44,944 nt of DNA from an uncultured Verrucomicrobiota bacterium (GCA_902612125.1 CACMBV010000017.1:1-44944); one strand, 5' to 3'. Shown: positions 8,759 to 18,047, counted from the first letter of the stretch. Numbers and translations are program-made. Notes: generated from the sequence alone by a model not told the origin.

Positions 8759-10123
8759 ATGAAGTCGTTTTATAAATCATTGGTCATTGGCCTTGTCTTG
8801 TCCTTCCCTTTTTTCACCGCAGGTGCACAAAGTACCCAAAAACCAAATATCATATTTTTTCTCGCAGATGATCTGGGCCGGCATCAGATCGGGGCTTATG
8901 GCAGTACCTTTTATGAGACCCCGCATATTGATGAGTTGGCCAAAAACGGGCTGAAGTTTACCAACGGTTATTCTGCAAGTCCGGTATGTTCTCCCACCCG
9001 GGCAAGTATTATGACCGGAAAATATCCGGCCCGTCTTCATCTGACCGATTACATCCCCGGTCGTAGTTCCAAAAATTCAAAACTGATCACCCCGGACTGG
9101 AAAAAAGAACTTCCTCTTGGGGAGATAACCATAGCGGAAGTCCTCAAAGATGCGGGGTATGCAACCGGGCATTTTGGCAAGTGGCACCTCAATAAGGACA
9201 AGAAATATAAGCTTGGCCGTCCGGGGGATCCGGGCTCTCAGGGTTTTGATGATGTGCTGACAACCCATAAGCCGGGCGCAGGTCCCAAAAGCAAGTTTGA
9301 TGAGGACTGGCATCATGTGCAGGAGATTACCGAAAGATCGGTTGCATTTATCAAAAAGAATAAGGATCAACCCTTTTTCTGCTATGTTACCCATAACAGT
9401 ATTCATGACCCTGAGATTGAGAAGAAGTCGCTGATCGAGAAATATGCAAAGAAACCTGAATTAAAAAAACTTAAAACCAATAATCCGAAACAGGCCGCCA
9501 TGCTCGAGACTTTGGATAGAAACATAGGCACGATATTGAATACTCTCGAGGAGCTTGAATTGGAAAATAATACCCTGGTGGTTTTTAATTCAGATAATGG
9601 ACAAAAGGGTAGTAAGGAGGGGAAGCCCTTAAGAGGTTCGAAAGGGGATCTTTACGAAGCCGGTATTCGTATGCCCTTGATCATTCGATGGCCCGGAGTG
9701 GTAAAACCCGGGACTGAATCATCACAGCTTGTAATCAGTAATGATTTCTTTCTCACCTTCTCCGACCTTGCGGGCGGTATTTCCAAGGAAAAGGATATCG
9801 ATGGGGTCAGTCTACTGCCTGTTCTTAGGGATTCGGGAGCGAAACTTACCCGTGAATCCCTTTGTTGGCACTATCCGCATTATCACGGTCTTGGCATTGC
9901 CCCTTCCGGAGCCATTCGTAAAGGAAGCTACAAGCTGATTGAATGGTTCGAGAAGTCGGCTTACGGAGAAGATGGAGCTTATGAACTGTACGATTTGATG
10001 AGCGACCCCGGTGAAAGCAGGAACCTGAGTGCCAGTATGAAAGATAAAACGGCCGAATTGAAAAACGAGCTGGAAGCATGGCGAGACCGGGTGGGAGCTC
10101 AGATGATGCCCAAAAGAAAGTGA
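8759..10123 (+). CDS. secreted type I sulfatase
   Basis: Formylglycine sulfatase, about 454 residues. The start at 8759 gives a normal signal (MKSFYKSLVIGLVLSFPFFTAGA); the ATG at 8738 adds seven residues and is possible. Domain starts at KPNIIFFLADDLG, with the calcium-binding Asp pair. CSPTR at residues 77-81 is the formylglycine motif and is followed by ASIMTGKYPARL. HFGKWHL (Lys and His of the active site) and NSDNGQ (distal Asp-Asn) are intact. The RLHLTDYIPGR segment resembles arylsulfatase A-like, glycan-acting members. The gene is flanked by ThuA and DUF1080 genes on the same strand, with 48 bases to the latter, suggesting one glycan-processing operon. Confidence 0.94.
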   Translation: MKSFYKSLVIGLVLSFPFFTAGAQSTQKPNIIFFLADDLGRHQIGAYGSTFYETPHIDELAKNGLKFTNGYSASPVCSPTRASIMTGKYPARLHLTDYIPGRSSKNSKLITPDWKKELPLGEITIAEVLKDAGYATGHFGKWHLNKDKKYKLGRPGDPGSQGFDDVLTTHKPGAGPKSKFDEDWHHVQEITERSVAFIKKNKDQPFFCYVTHNSIHDPEIEKKSLIEKYAKKPELKKLKTNNPKQAAMLETLDRNIGTILNTLEELELENNTLVVFNSDNGQKGSKEGKPLRGSKGDLYEAGIRMPLIIRWPGVVKPGTESSQLVISNDFFLTFSDLAGGISKEKDIDGVSLLPVLRDSGAKLTRESLCWHYPHYHGLGIAPSGAIRKGSYKLIEWFEKSAYGEDGAYELYDLMSDPGESRNLSASMKDKTAELKNELEAWRDRVGAQMMPKRK

Positions 10124-10171
10124 CATTGTAAGTCCTTAAGTAATAAATATTGTACCTTTAAAAATTTAATC

Positions 10172-10942
10172 ATGAAATTAAAATTAGTACTAGCCTTCCT
10201 TCCTTTTTTATTTATCGCCTACGGTAAGTCGATTGATCCGAGTCAGGCCGATTGGCATAAAAAATATGTCAAACAGCAGAATGCTCCGGACCCGACGGAT
10301 ATGCTTTTAAATTCCGACCCGGAACCCGATCTGAACAAAGGCTTTATGGATCTTTTCAATGGCAAGAACCTGAAGGGCTGGACCCCAAGGGGAGGTACAT
10401 GCAAGTTTGAGGTTGAGGATGGGGCGATCGCCGGCACCTGTATACCCGGCTCTCCCAGCACTTATCTTTCCACCAAGCGGGAATATGATAATTTTATTTT
10501 CACCTGCGATATGAAGTGGCTTGTAAACAGTAACTCCGGGATCATGTTCCGGGCTAAGATGAAGGGAGAGAGTCAGGTATACGGACCGCAGGCGGAAATG
10601 GAAGAGGAGAACAAGGGTCGCGGGTGGTCCGGTGGTATTTATGGACAGAGCTGCGGGGGATACTGGTATCCCTTGTGGCTTGAGGAACACAAAGAGATTC
10701 GCGCTGCCCGTAAGAACGGAGAATGGAATCGGGTAACCATATATGCCAAGGATAAAGTAGTGAAGACCTGGGTTAACGGGGTACCCGCCGCTCACTGGGA
10801 AAATGATGAATACCTAAAGGGCTTCTTTGCCCTGCAAATTCATTCCGGCAAGCAAGGTAAGGTTTTGTTCGATAACATTCGGGTCAAGGAATTGAAAAGA
10901 CTACCCCAAAAACCATACAAAAAAGAGGAAAAAGAAAAATAA
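10172..10942 (+). CDS. secreted DUF1080 protein
   Basis: DUF1080 family protein of 256 residues with a signal peptide (LVLAFLPFLFIAYG). After a 40-residue linker the domain opens with GFMDLFNGKNLKGWTPRGG and continues with STKREYDNFIFTCDMKW, NSGIMFRAKMKG and YGPQAEMEEE, the conserved strand pattern of the family. The end, QIHSGKQGKVLFDNIRVKEL, is the typical closing strand. Like its relatives it probably binds or hydrolyses oxidised (3-keto) glycosides outside the cytoplasm. It follows the sulfatase by 48 bases and is likely in the same transcript. A short Lys/Glu-rich tail ends the protein. It is convergent with the sulfatase gene at 10979-12346, stops 36 bases apart; I see no clear terminator between them. 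Confidence 0.91.
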   Translation: MKLKLVLAFLPFLFIAYGKSIDPSQADWHKKYVKQQNAPDPTDMLLNSDPEPDLNKGFMDLFNGKNLKGWTPRGGTCKFEVEDGAIAGTCIPGSPSTYLSTKREYDNFIFTCDMKWLVNSNSGIMFRAKMKGESQVYGPQAEMEEENKGRGWSGGIYGQSCGGYWYPLWLEEHKEIRAARKNGEWNRVTIYAKDKVVKTWVNGVPAAHWENDEYLKGFFALQIHSGKQGKVLFDNIRVKELKRLPQKPYKKEEKEK

Positions 10943-10978
10943 GAATTACGAAGGGATGGTGGTTCTTTTCGATTAGTC

Positions 10979-12346
10979 TTACTTTTTCGGCTTCTTGGAA
11001 TTTTTCTTCAGCACTTGGCTCGCAATTTCCTTTTTAGGTAACCATTTTTTAAACCTGCTCAGGTCTGAAGTTGTGGCTAAATTCTTCCATTCATAGGGAT
11101 CTTCGGCGTGATCGTAGTATTCCTCGGATCCGTCGGCATATCGAATATATCGTTCGGTTGCCGTACGCACCGAATGGTTTCCACGCCCATGAGTGGTAAT
11201 GGCGGGGTGTTTCCATTTAGATTTCGGATTTCGCAAGAGTGGAGAGATGTCATGACCGCTGACATGGTCAGGTTTCTTAATCCCCGTCAGCGAGCATAGG
11301 GTGGGGTATACGCTCATGGTGTCGACGGGCTGACTGCATTTCGTACCGGGCTTGGTAACCCCCGGAGCCACCCATATCATCGGAATGCGGGTGGTTTCTT
11401 CCCAGAGGGCAAATTTCCTCCAGTGCTGTTTTTCGCCAAGTGACCATCCATGGTCACTCCAAAATACGATGATCGTATTCTTGCGATCGGGACTTTTTTC
11501 AAAGGCATCGAGAAGCCTGCCCACATTCATGTCGGTGTAGGCACAAGTGGCGAGGTATGACTGGATTGCGGATTTCCAACGCCCGCTTTTCAAAAACTTG
11601 GCATGGTCTGCTTGTGGATTGGCCATTTTAATTCCCGCCGGGGGGATGTCGTCGAGATCATTCTCTAGGTGAGGCGGAAGCTTGATTTCATCGAGGGGGA
11701 AATCCTCGTAATATTTGCGTGGAGCCACAAAGGCCAAGTGCGGTTTGTAAAGCCCACAGGCGATGAAATAGGGTTTCTTATGCTTTTTGGAAAGTCGTTC
11801 CACGCAGTAATCTACCGAATGCCAGTCCACAATATCATCATCCTTTAAATCCGGAAAAGTTTTTTCAATGTGGTACCCGTCGTACTTGTCGACTCCCGGA
11901 CCATTGCTGGATAACTTACCTTTATTCATGTAATCACTCCACTCCTCTTCGAGAGCATCCATTTGATGGTAAATCTTACCGGCTCCGGAAACATAGTATC
12001 CGGCTTGTAAAAACTGGGCGGAGAGGCCTTCGCCGGGCTTTTGGTATTTTCGCCATTCGTGTCCGTTCTTGTAGCACCCGCTTACCCATGGGCGTCGACC
12101 GCTCATCAGGGCGCAACGCGAAGGTTCGCAGGCAGGCACGGCGGTGTGGGCGTTGGTGAAGGTGGTGCCCATGGCGGCTAATCGATCGATGTTCGGAGTC
12201 TTGGCCTGTGGGTTGCGACCCAGATGACTGACCCAGTGGTTCAGGTCATCAACTGCAATGAAGAGGACATTCGGACGATCATCGGCTGAAAGTAAGAGAG
12301 TGGAGATTAGCCCTGTAATAAGGATTAGAAAGCGATGGGTCATCAT
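10979..12346 (-). CDS. secreted sulfatase, iduronate-2-sulfatase-like
   Basis: Type I sulfatase of 455 residues with a Sec signal (RFLILITGLISTLLLSA). The domain opens RPNVLFIAVDDLNHWVSHLG, the 'VDDL' form seen in iduronate-2-sulfatase-like and choline-sulfatase-like members. CEPSR at 73-77 is the formylglycine motif with CALMSGRRP behind it. KPYFIACGLYKPHLAFVAP and WSDHGWSLGEKQHWRKFALWEE are strong signatures of this subgroup, holding the active-site His and Lys and the distal Asp-His. The C-terminus is Lys-rich. It is transcribed away from the hydrolase at 12413 with 66 bases between starts, so the two may share a divergent promoter. The subgroup is clear, but the sugar it acts on is not. 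Confidence 0.94.
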   Translation of the reverse strand: MMTHRFLILITGLISTLLLSADDRPNVLFIAVDDLNHWVSHLGRNPQAKTPNIDRLAAMGTTFTNAHTAVPACEPSRCALMSGRRPWVSGCYKNGHEWRKYQKPGEGLSAQFLQAGYYVSGAGKIYHQMDALEEEWSDYMNKGKLSSNGPGVDKYDGYHIEKTFPDLKDDDIVDWHSVDYCVERLSKKHKKPYFIACGLYKPHLAFVAPRKYYEDFPLDEIKLPPHLENDLDDIPPAGIKMANPQADHAKFLKSGRWKSAIQSYLATCAYTDMNVGRLLDAFEKSPDRKNTIIVFWSDHGWSLGEKQHWRKFALWEETTRIPMIWVAPGVTKPGTKCSQPVDTMSVYPTLCSLTGIKKPDHVSGHDISPLLRNPKSKWKHPAITTHGRGNHSVRTATERYIRYADGSEEYYDHAEDPYEWKNLATTSDLSRFKKWLPKKEIASQVLKKNSKKPKK

Positions 12347-12412
12347 GAATTTTGTTAGGAATCATAGGATTGTGCTCTTGTCAGTTTTACTGAATCGAAC
12401 CATCTTTGAAAG

Positions 12413-13255
12413 ATGTTTTTTAGATACTCATCCATTCTTTTTTTAACGACCCTTTTTCCCCTGAGTTCATTTGCCCGGGATCAGGTAAGCCCCGATGAAA
12501 TTCTTGAGTACAAAAATACTCCACAGGGAAAACTTTTTCTCCATACCTATTATCCGGATAATTGGAAAAAGACGGATAAGCGACCGGCGGTGGTCTTTTT
12601 CTTTGGGGGTGGATGGAATGGGGGAGCATACACTCAGTTTTCCCGCCATGCGGATTACCTGGCATCCCGTGGAATGGTTGCTTTTGCTGCGGATTATCGG
12701 ATCAAAAGTAAACATAAGACTGAGCCAAAAGCCTGTGTGAGTGACGGCAAGTCGGCGGTTCGCTGGATACGTGGAAATGCGGCGAAATTAGGAGTGGATC
12801 CAAAAAAGATCATTGCCGGGGGAGGATCCGCCGGTGGCCATGTGGCTGCCACGACGGCCACGATCCCAGCCTTTGATGAGCCAAGTGATGATCTATCCAT
12901 TAGTCCTAAACCCCAGGCCCTGTTGCTTTTTAATCCCGTGATCGACAACAGTGAAAAGGGATACGGATACTCCAGGGTGGAAGCGTACTGGAAAGAGTTT
13001 TCCCCGATGCATAATATTAAAAAGGGAATTCCCCCAACCATTTTTATTTGCGGGACGAAGGATAAACTGATCCCGGTTGACACCGGAGAGCTTTTTAAAA
13101 AGAAGATTGAGAAAGTCGGTGGGCGTTGCGATCTCCATTGGTACAAAGATGCAAAGCATGGTTTCTTCAATGCGATGTTCAAGGAGACTATGCAAGAGGT
13201 GGATAAATTTTTGGTTTCCCTGGGGTATCTCGAGGGACCGTCCACTCTTCAGTGA
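12413..13255 (+). CDS. secreted alpha/beta hydrolase (esterase, BD-FAE-like)
   Basis: Alpha/beta hydrolase of 280 residues, similar to lipase/esterase fold-3 enzymes that remove acetyl or feruloyl groups from glycans. Signal peptide: SSILFLTTLFPLSSFA. FFFGGGWNGGAYTQF is the oxyanion-hole region, where HGGG is replaced by FGGG. IAGGGSAGGHVAA is the nucleophile elbow with the Ser at about residue 141. ICGTKDKLIPV supplies the acid region and KDAKHGFFN the catalytic His. A paralogue with the same order of motifs lies at 33415-34257. It diverges from a sulfatase. Likely removes acyl groups so that sulfatases and lyases can reach the chain; the substrate is inference. Confidence 0.88.
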   Translation: MFFRYSSILFLTTLFPLSSFARDQVSPDEILEYKNTPQGKLFLHTYYPDNWKKTDKRPAVVFFFGGGWNGGAYTQFSRHADYLASRGMVAFAADYRIKSKHKTEPKACVSDGKSAVRWIRGNAAKLGVDPKKIIAGGGSAGGHVAATTATIPAFDEPSDDLSISPKPQALLLFNPVIDNSEKGYGYSRVEAYWKEFSPMHNIKKGIPPTIFICGTKDKLIPVDTGELFKKKIEKVGGRCDLHWYKDAKHGFFNAMFKETMQEVDKFLVSLGYLEGPSTLQ

Positions 13256-13440
13256 TTTGATTCCTCAGGGTTCCCGAAGAATGAATCGTGTATCTCGGGG
13301 GTCATCTCTAATATCGCTCGGATGGTTCGCCTTGGCGGTTGTGAGCGAAGCGAGATTAGCCCTATCCCAAACCTATGAAGAAAAATTATAAATTAACCAC
13401 TGGGTTTTCCAATGTTGGTTTTAGTATCCGATGGCAAGCC

Positions 13441-15162
13441 TTACTCGGGAAACGGATCGATCCGATTGAGAGCGGCCAGGGTGCTTCCCCGCAATATTCG
13501 AACAGTGGAGCTTCCCTCTTGATGCGGAAATAGCCATTGGAAAAGATGTTCCGGAATGGCTTCCGAGAATTTGAGAGCAGAGACTTCGTCCTGCCATCGA
13601 GTCTCCAAAAGCAGGGCAGCTGATCCGTCATCGAATTGCCACAAAGCCCATCGGTCGCCAGCCCATTGACCGGCAATTGTTCTCGCCACATAGCTTGAGT
13701 TCGGTTGGGCAAGCCAGGGAATAAGCCCGCCAATTCCCAAAACATCAGTCAGGTCGGGAGGTTCATCCATGAACTTCATGGCAAAATCAGCGGGAACGGG
13801 ATCTCGTGCCCAGAGCGATCCGTTTTCATACCACATGGGACGTAAGAATTCCATCATGGTGGATGGTGGGCGTTGGTAAGCAGGCATTAAGCCCGAAAGA
13901 GGACCCGTAGGTCCGACAAGGAAATCAATGAAAAATGGGCCCACAAAAGCAGGTAGTGAATACCATCGGTTTAACAGAGTGGTTTCGGGAAATTTAATCC
14001 CAGCCGGTCTGAATTGAGCAGGTGCGGGAATTTTAGGAGAAATACTTTTGGCGGTTGCGTATCTTCGAATGATTGTTTTCCGGATTCCGGATATCAAAGA
14101 TTCTCCCGCTCTTCTTGCGTCTTCATTTTTTTCGAATCTACTTTCTTCCCCTTTTGGGTTTCCCAAATTGTTTTGAAAGATGATTGCCTCTGCAATTGCC
14201 CCCACCACACTGAGTCTGACAAAGGGATGATTAAAGGGGACTGTTTCCAGTATCAAGACGCTCCTACCTAGAGGATCCGATTTGGCGACATGTTGTCCAA
14301 GTTCAAAACCTGTGAGTGCATCGAGCCAATCAATGTTTTCGGGGATGAGACCAAGGATGGAAAATGCTTGTACCCTGGCTTCTCGAATGGAACTGGGATA
14401 GGTGGTTTCCAATTGATCAGTAACATTTTTGGTAAAAATTTCAGTACTTACTTTTTCAAACCTGATTGAATAGAGTGGTTTTTGATCCATTATTTCGGTT
14501 ACTTCCCCCAATAGTTCGGTGGGTGTGACTGGCGGAAGGAGAGCGGCACTTTGGCTGTTGTTATGGCCATTTGGCGTGGCGTGACCTGGAGCCCTCTGGG
14601 GTGCTTCGCCGGTATGGGCAGTTACTTCAGCATTTTCTATCGAGTAGACGAATCCTTGTTTCTTTCCTTCGTGAGTACTCTCTGGGCCCGTGATTCGAAA
14701 GGTACCGGTTACCTGCGAAGGTTCCTCTATAAAGGAGTAGTTGGTTTCAGAATCATTATTTCCCTGAGTAACAAAGACGACCTGTCGAAGGTTGGGCGGA
14801 GTACAAAAGGTACAGCCGACATAGCTTGGCACCATCATACAACGGCTCATATCTTCCAGGCTGTCAAAAGGAGCCATGAAGGCAATAAGGCTAACTTTTT
14901 TTCCATCCAGTTTTTGTAATTCATCAGGAAAGGAAAGTGACATGTCGATTAGGTCTGTAGGCCTTGCTTCAGCGAGAAGGGGGAAGTCAATGACTGCAAC
15001 GGAATCAGGGTAATTTTTAGCATCCAAGATCTCTGCATGTTTCTTGTTATTGGATTCAAAATTTTCATCTTCTGAAGGTGAAAAATCATCAAGTAAAACA
15101 AAGGCCCCCAGACCGGTGAGTAAAAAAGCGAGAAATAAAAACTTGATGGATTTCATTATCAT
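13441..15162 (-). CDS. exported DUF3299-containing protein of a metal-linked ABC operon
   Basis: 573-residue protein with an N-terminal signal or anchor (SIKFLFLAFLLTGLGAFVLL). I chose 15162 as start because the frame beyond it runs into the upstream permease gene and lacks signal character; 15156 is equally possible. Residues about 85-140 hold a DUF3299 segment: KVSLIAFMAPFD, MMVPSYVGCTFCTPPN, RQVVFV, with C117-x2-C120 in place of the usual C-x-H-C-P-P-P. A His-rich stretch (GHATPNGHNNS) follows. The remaining 380 residues are unrecognised, mixed alpha/beta, with a Pro-rich part near 390-430. It is the last gene of a four-gene operon with an FtsX-type ABC transporter. DUF3299 proteins are known beside such transporters, including in zinc-regulated clusters, so a periplasmic metal role is plausible. 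Confidence 0.72.
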   Translation of the reverse strand: MIMKSIKFLFLAFLLTGLGAFVLLDDFSPSEDENFESNNKKHAEILDAKNYPDSVAVIDFPLLAEARPTDLIDMSLSFPDELQKLDGKKVSLIAFMAPFDSLEDMSRCMMVPSYVGCTFCTPPNLRQVVFVTQGNNDSETNYSFIEEPSQVTGTFRITGPESTHEGKKQGFVYSIENAEVTAHTGEAPQRAPGHATPNGHNNSQSAALLPPVTPTELLGEVTEIMDQKPLYSIRFEKVSTEIFTKNVTDQLETTYPSSIREARVQAFSILGLIPENIDWLDALTGFELGQHVAKSDPLGRSVLILETVPFNHPFVRLSVVGAIAEAIIFQNNLGNPKGEESRFEKNEDARRAGESLISGIRKTIIRRYATAKSISPKIPAPAQFRPAGIKFPETTLLNRWYSLPAFVGPFFIDFLVGPTGPLSGLMPAYQRPPSTMMEFLRPMWYENGSLWARDPVPADFAMKFMDEPPDLTDVLGIGGLIPWLAQPNSSYVARTIAGQWAGDRWALWQFDDGSAALLLETRWQDEVSALKFSEAIPEHLFQWLFPHQEGSSTVRILRGSTLAALNRIDPFPE

Positions 15163-15178
15163 AAATGATGAAGGGTCT

Positions 15179-16423
15179 TTATTCTGAAAGTTGAAGGTCG
15201 TCAATGGGTGTTCTTCGATAAGAAGAAATTGCCGGGAAAGTGGAAGCCAATGCCCCACTGAGAGCCATAATCAGAAGTGCGTAAAGTTCATCGCTTGGTA
15301 TTCGCCAGGGATTGAGGATCAGTCCGGTAGCTTCACGAAAGTAATCAACCGCGATGGCCATGCCCCCATGCCCAATGAGCAATCCGAGCAGGATTCCTCC
15401 TCCAGTGAGGAGCAAGCCCTCGGAAAAGACAAGAGTCGCCACTTCTCTTCTGTAAGCACCCAAACTCCGAAGAATGGCAATGTCTCGACGCCGGCGCTCC
15501 GCTGCCTGATGAAGAGTAATCAATACCGTCAGGCAGGATACGGCTACCACAACTCCAGCTATGGCCAGGAGTATTTTTTGGACCGGACCCAGGATTCCCT
15601 GTTGGAAACGCATGATCTCATTGATTGGGATTGCGGCGATACCATCGGTTCCTTCCCGTATTTCATCGGCCATCCAAAGGCGAAGCCCAGGAGTCTCTAG
15701 TCGTACGAGGATGGCGGTCGTCTCCCTCGTTTTATGATCTGCCATAATCGCGGATCCCTGAATGGCAGAATGGAGGAGATCTTCCGTTTCATGAATCTCC
15801 CAGACTGATTTTAAGGTTCCGAATATGGCTCGGTCTTGGGCGGTGCCGGACGGAGCAAGGATTCCACTGACCCGGTAAGGGAAGTCACGATGTACTTCGG
15901 CTCCGGCAACCTCGATTAATCCATGGGTGCCAAAGAAGGAATCACCGATTTCCAGTCCGCTAGCTTGGGCTACCTGGCTTCCTAGGACTACATCAAACCG
16001 GTCTTGAAATACATCACCTTCTGCCAGTTCAAAGAATAAATTTCCTTCCCGGTCAGGCAAATCAAAGAAATGCTTTTCCGTGCCAATAATTCGATAGCCC
16101 AAATAATTATCACCGAGCCCGACGGGAGCAGCCCATTCAACCCTCGGGTCACTGCGGATTCGTTCATATTCCTTGTAGGGTATATTACCCGTGGGCGAGT
16201 CAAGGTGGTAGACGCTGGAGAGCACAAGCTGGAGCGGACTTCCTTTTCCTCCGGCTACGAGGTCATAAAGTCCGGCATCTCTCGACAGTGCTCTTTCTGA
16301 TTCATGTCGTAGGGCAAGCACTGCACAGACCAATGCCACGCCGGTGGAGATTCCAAAGATCGTTAGCAAGCTGACGAGCCAGCGAAATTTTAGGTATTGC
16401 CAAGCCATGAAAAAGAAATTCAT
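15179..16423 (-). CDS. ABC transporter permease, FtsX/MacB-like
   Basis: Inner-membrane permease of 414 residues with the MacB/LolC topology: one membrane segment at about 12-36 (LVSLLTIFGISTGVALVCAVLAL), a large periplasmic domain (40-280), then three segments near 283-305, 335-360 and 380-405. RRRDIAILRSLGAYRREVATLVFSEGLLL is the FtsX-domain coupling region that contacts the ATPase. Its start overlaps the ATPase stop by four bases (ATGA), so translation is coupled. Such transporters do not usually move small ions themselves; they use ATP to drive a periplasmic partner or extrude lipids or lipoproteins. Here the neighbouring lipoprotein and DUF3299 protein are the probable partners. Confidence 0.9.
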   Translation of the reverse strand: MNFFFMAWQYLKFRWLVSLLTIFGISTGVALVCAVLALRHESERALSRDAGLYDLVAGGKGSPLQLVLSSVYHLDSPTGNIPYKEYERIRSDPRVEWAAPVGLGDNYLGYRIIGTEKHFFDLPDREGNLFFELAEGDVFQDRFDVVLGSQVAQASGLEIGDSFFGTHGLIEVAGAEVHRDFPYRVSGILAPSGTAQDRAIFGTLKSVWEIHETEDLLHSAIQGSAIMADHKTRETTAILVRLETPGLRLWMADEIREGTDGIAAIPINEIMRFQQGILGPVQKILLAIAGVVVAVSCLTVLITLHQAAERRRRDIAILRSLGAYRREVATLVFSEGLLLTGGGILLGLLIGHGGMAIAVDYFREATGLILNPWRIPSDELYALLIMALSGALASTFPAISSYRRTPIDDLQLSE

Positions 16424-17121
16424 GACCCTGTAACCTCCTCATCCGCTGTCAGTTCCTTGGGTTTAATAAGTTCAGAACAATCGAAGTTATTTGGCATCTC
16501 CCTTGCGATGGATGGATCATGGGTTACCAAGAGCAGGGTGCGATTATCCTCTTCAGCTATTCTTTTGAGAAGATGGAAAATCTCGAGGCCTGTCCTCGGG
16601 TCAAGAGCACCTGTGGGTTCATCTGCCAGTAAAATGGGTGCATTGCCGACAAGGGCACGAGCAATGGCGATGCGTTGCCGCTGTCCAACTGAAAGCTCTT
16701 CAGGACGTGCATGAAGACGATCACCCAATCCCACCCGTTCAAGCACATCGATTGCTCGTTTTTTTGGATATTTTTGACTACGATCACTGAAGCGTAATCC
16801 AATCAAAACATTTTCCAAAGCGGTGAATGGAGAAAGAAGATGGAAGGTTTGAAAAATCATACCACAGTGAGTGCCGCGGTGTCGGTCAAGCTGAGCCGGA
16901 GATAGTTTCATGAGATTTACCCCATCGACAATAATTTCTCCTTTGTCCGCTATCCGCAGTCCAGAAACCAGATTGAGCAGGGTGCTTTTTCCACATCCAC
17001 TCGGCCCGGTTAGGGCAACTATCTCACCTGCCGTTACTTCAAATGCAGGAAGTTGAAACTGGACCGATAGCGAGTGATCCGTTTTACCAAGGTGAAGAGA
17101 TACCTTGTTAAGTCGGATCAT
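16420..17121 (-). CDS. ABC transporter ATP-binding protein, MacB/LolD-like
   Basis: 233-residue ATPase with all family motifs: Walker A GPSGCGKST (39-47), Q-loop FQTFHLLSPFTALENV, signature LSVGQ (143-147) followed by RQRIAIARAL, Walker B ILLADEPTG (163-171), and the H-loop LLVTHDPSIA. The LSVGQ form and the early FTALENV place it with the LolD/MacB/FtsE group that powers FtsX-type permeases, and the downstream gene is exactly that. It follows the lipoprotein gene by 8 bases and overlaps the permease by 4. The whole unit probably starts at the divergent promoter near 17975-17999. Confidence 0.94.
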   Translation of the reverse strand: MIRLNKVSLHLGKTDHSLSVQFQLPAFEVTAGEIVALTGPSGCGKSTLLNLVSGLRIADKGEIIVDGVNLMKLSPAQLDRHRGTHCGMIFQTFHLLSPFTALENVLIGLRFSDRSQKYPKKRAIDVLERVGLGDRLHARPEELSVGQRQRIAIARALVGNAPILLADEPTGALDPRTGLEIFHLLKRIAEEDNRTLLLVTHDPSIAREMPNNFDCSELIKPKELTADEEVTGS

Positions 17122-17129
17122 TATCGTAT

Positions 17130-17960
17130 TTATTCGCTTTCTTCGCGATGAATATGTGGGCGAAGGACAAACAAACCCGTGGTTGTATTTTCAAAAATAA
17201 GTTCTCCTTTTGCGGCAAAGTCCGCTCCCATTAACCAGGTTGCATCGGTTTCTGTTGCACCTGGAAAAACGAAGTAATTTGTATTTCCTTCCACAATGGT
17301 CGAGGCTCCCGACTCATCCTCATTTCGTTCATGATCACGCACTGCAAGGATTACACGCTTATCGAGTGCAGGGAAATTGAGTGTTAGCACAGTCTTGGAT
17401 GGCACGAGCCAGGGATCTCCCTCATAACCACCCCTTTTTAGCCAGACTTCCAGGTCTCCGGCGTCATCATGCAGTTTAATTTCAACGGTTCCGGTTTGTT
17501 TCCCGTTATCATCGAATATGGGATATAAAAAGCCACCGTTTGTTCCTTCGTTCGCGTGAATATGGGGCATGCCTGCAGCTTCAATTAACTTTGCGATCAC
17601 CGGATGAAGCCCAAGCACTAAGTTTCCCAAAGTCAAATTATTCAAATCATCATCTTTGAGGCTGGTTACCAGGTTTTCAAGATCTCCTAGCAGAAGTTCG
17701 ATCTCCTGGGGATTAGCGGCGTTGGGTGGAATCGAGTCAGAAGTTACCGCCAAACCGGCAGCTAGCAATTCGGCGTGTAGTTCACGAACTGCACTTAGAT
17801 CCTTAACTCTGACCAATCCATCAGCCTGAAACGCAAGATTGTCGAACTGGGTAATTTCAGGCCAGCTAACGGTTTCATTTTCATTTTGAATATCACTGCG
17901 CTCGCAGGAAATAAAGGTGAGGACGGAACTCAAAGCTAAAAAGAGGGTTGTTTTAGTCAT
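17130..17960 (-). CDS. putative metal-binding lipoprotein, first gene of ABC operon
   Basis: 276-residue exported lipoprotein: signal TKTTLFLALSSVLTFIS with the acceptor Cys at 19. I do not recognise a named family. Two His-x-His motifs stand out: PHIH (132-135) in the middle and RPHIHREESE at the very C-terminus (HIH 269-271), plus acidic stretches (DDNGK, HDDAGDLE, RDHERNEDES). This fits a periplasmic metal-binding part. The order lipoprotein, ATPase, permease, DUF3299 resembles zinc-regulated zrg-type clusters described in Vibrio, in which the first gene is a His-rich periplasmic protein. That parallel is from memory and is inference. The gene begins 15 bases from a palindromic operator. 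Confidence 0.6.
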   Translation of the reverse strand: MTKTTLFLALSSVLTFISCERSDIQNENETVSWPEITQFDNLAFQADGLVRVKDLSAVRELHAELLAAGLAVTSDSIPPNAANPQEIELLLGDLENLVTSLKDDDLNNLTLGNLVLGLHPVIAKLIEAAGMPHIHANEGTNGGFLYPIFDDNGKQTGTVEIKLHDDAGDLEVWLKRGGYEGDPWLVPSKTVLTLNFPALDKRVILAVRDHERNEDESGASTIVEGNTNYFVFPGATETDATWLMGADFAAKGELIFENTTTGLFVLRPHIHREESE

Positions 17961-17974
17961 GTTTGAATAAATTA

Positions 17975-17999
17975 ATTAATGCAAATAACTTGCAATAAG
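17975..17999. promoter_or_regulatory. putative operator in divergent promoter, Zur/Fur-like
   Basis: A degenerate inverted repeat with half-sites ATGCAA and TTGCAATAAG around a centre near 17987. It matches the central 25 bases of the perfect palindrome at 20311-20339 at 21 of 25 positions, which is the main reason to call it. It lies 15 bases before the lipoprotein start (17960, minus strand) and 49 bases before the flavoprotein start (18048), so one bound dimer could control both directions. Size and 7-1-7-like symmetry fit a Fur-family (Zur) site, but the bound protein is not encoded in the window. Confidence 0.55.
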
Positions 18000-18047
18000 A
18001 ATTTACACCCCTAATGATGACCGTCAATTGATTAAGATCAACCAGAT

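Noticed and set aside
12694..13245. 183-residue minus-strand frame inside the esterase gene
   Set aside because: Opposite strand of a gene with intact catalytic motifs; composition is shadow-like.
13256..13440. Gap between the esterase and the DUF3299 gene examined for a gene remnant or terminator
   Set aside because: Short open frames exist in it but none resembles a protein; the AACCA/TGGTT pairing near 13395-13423 is too weak to call a terminator.
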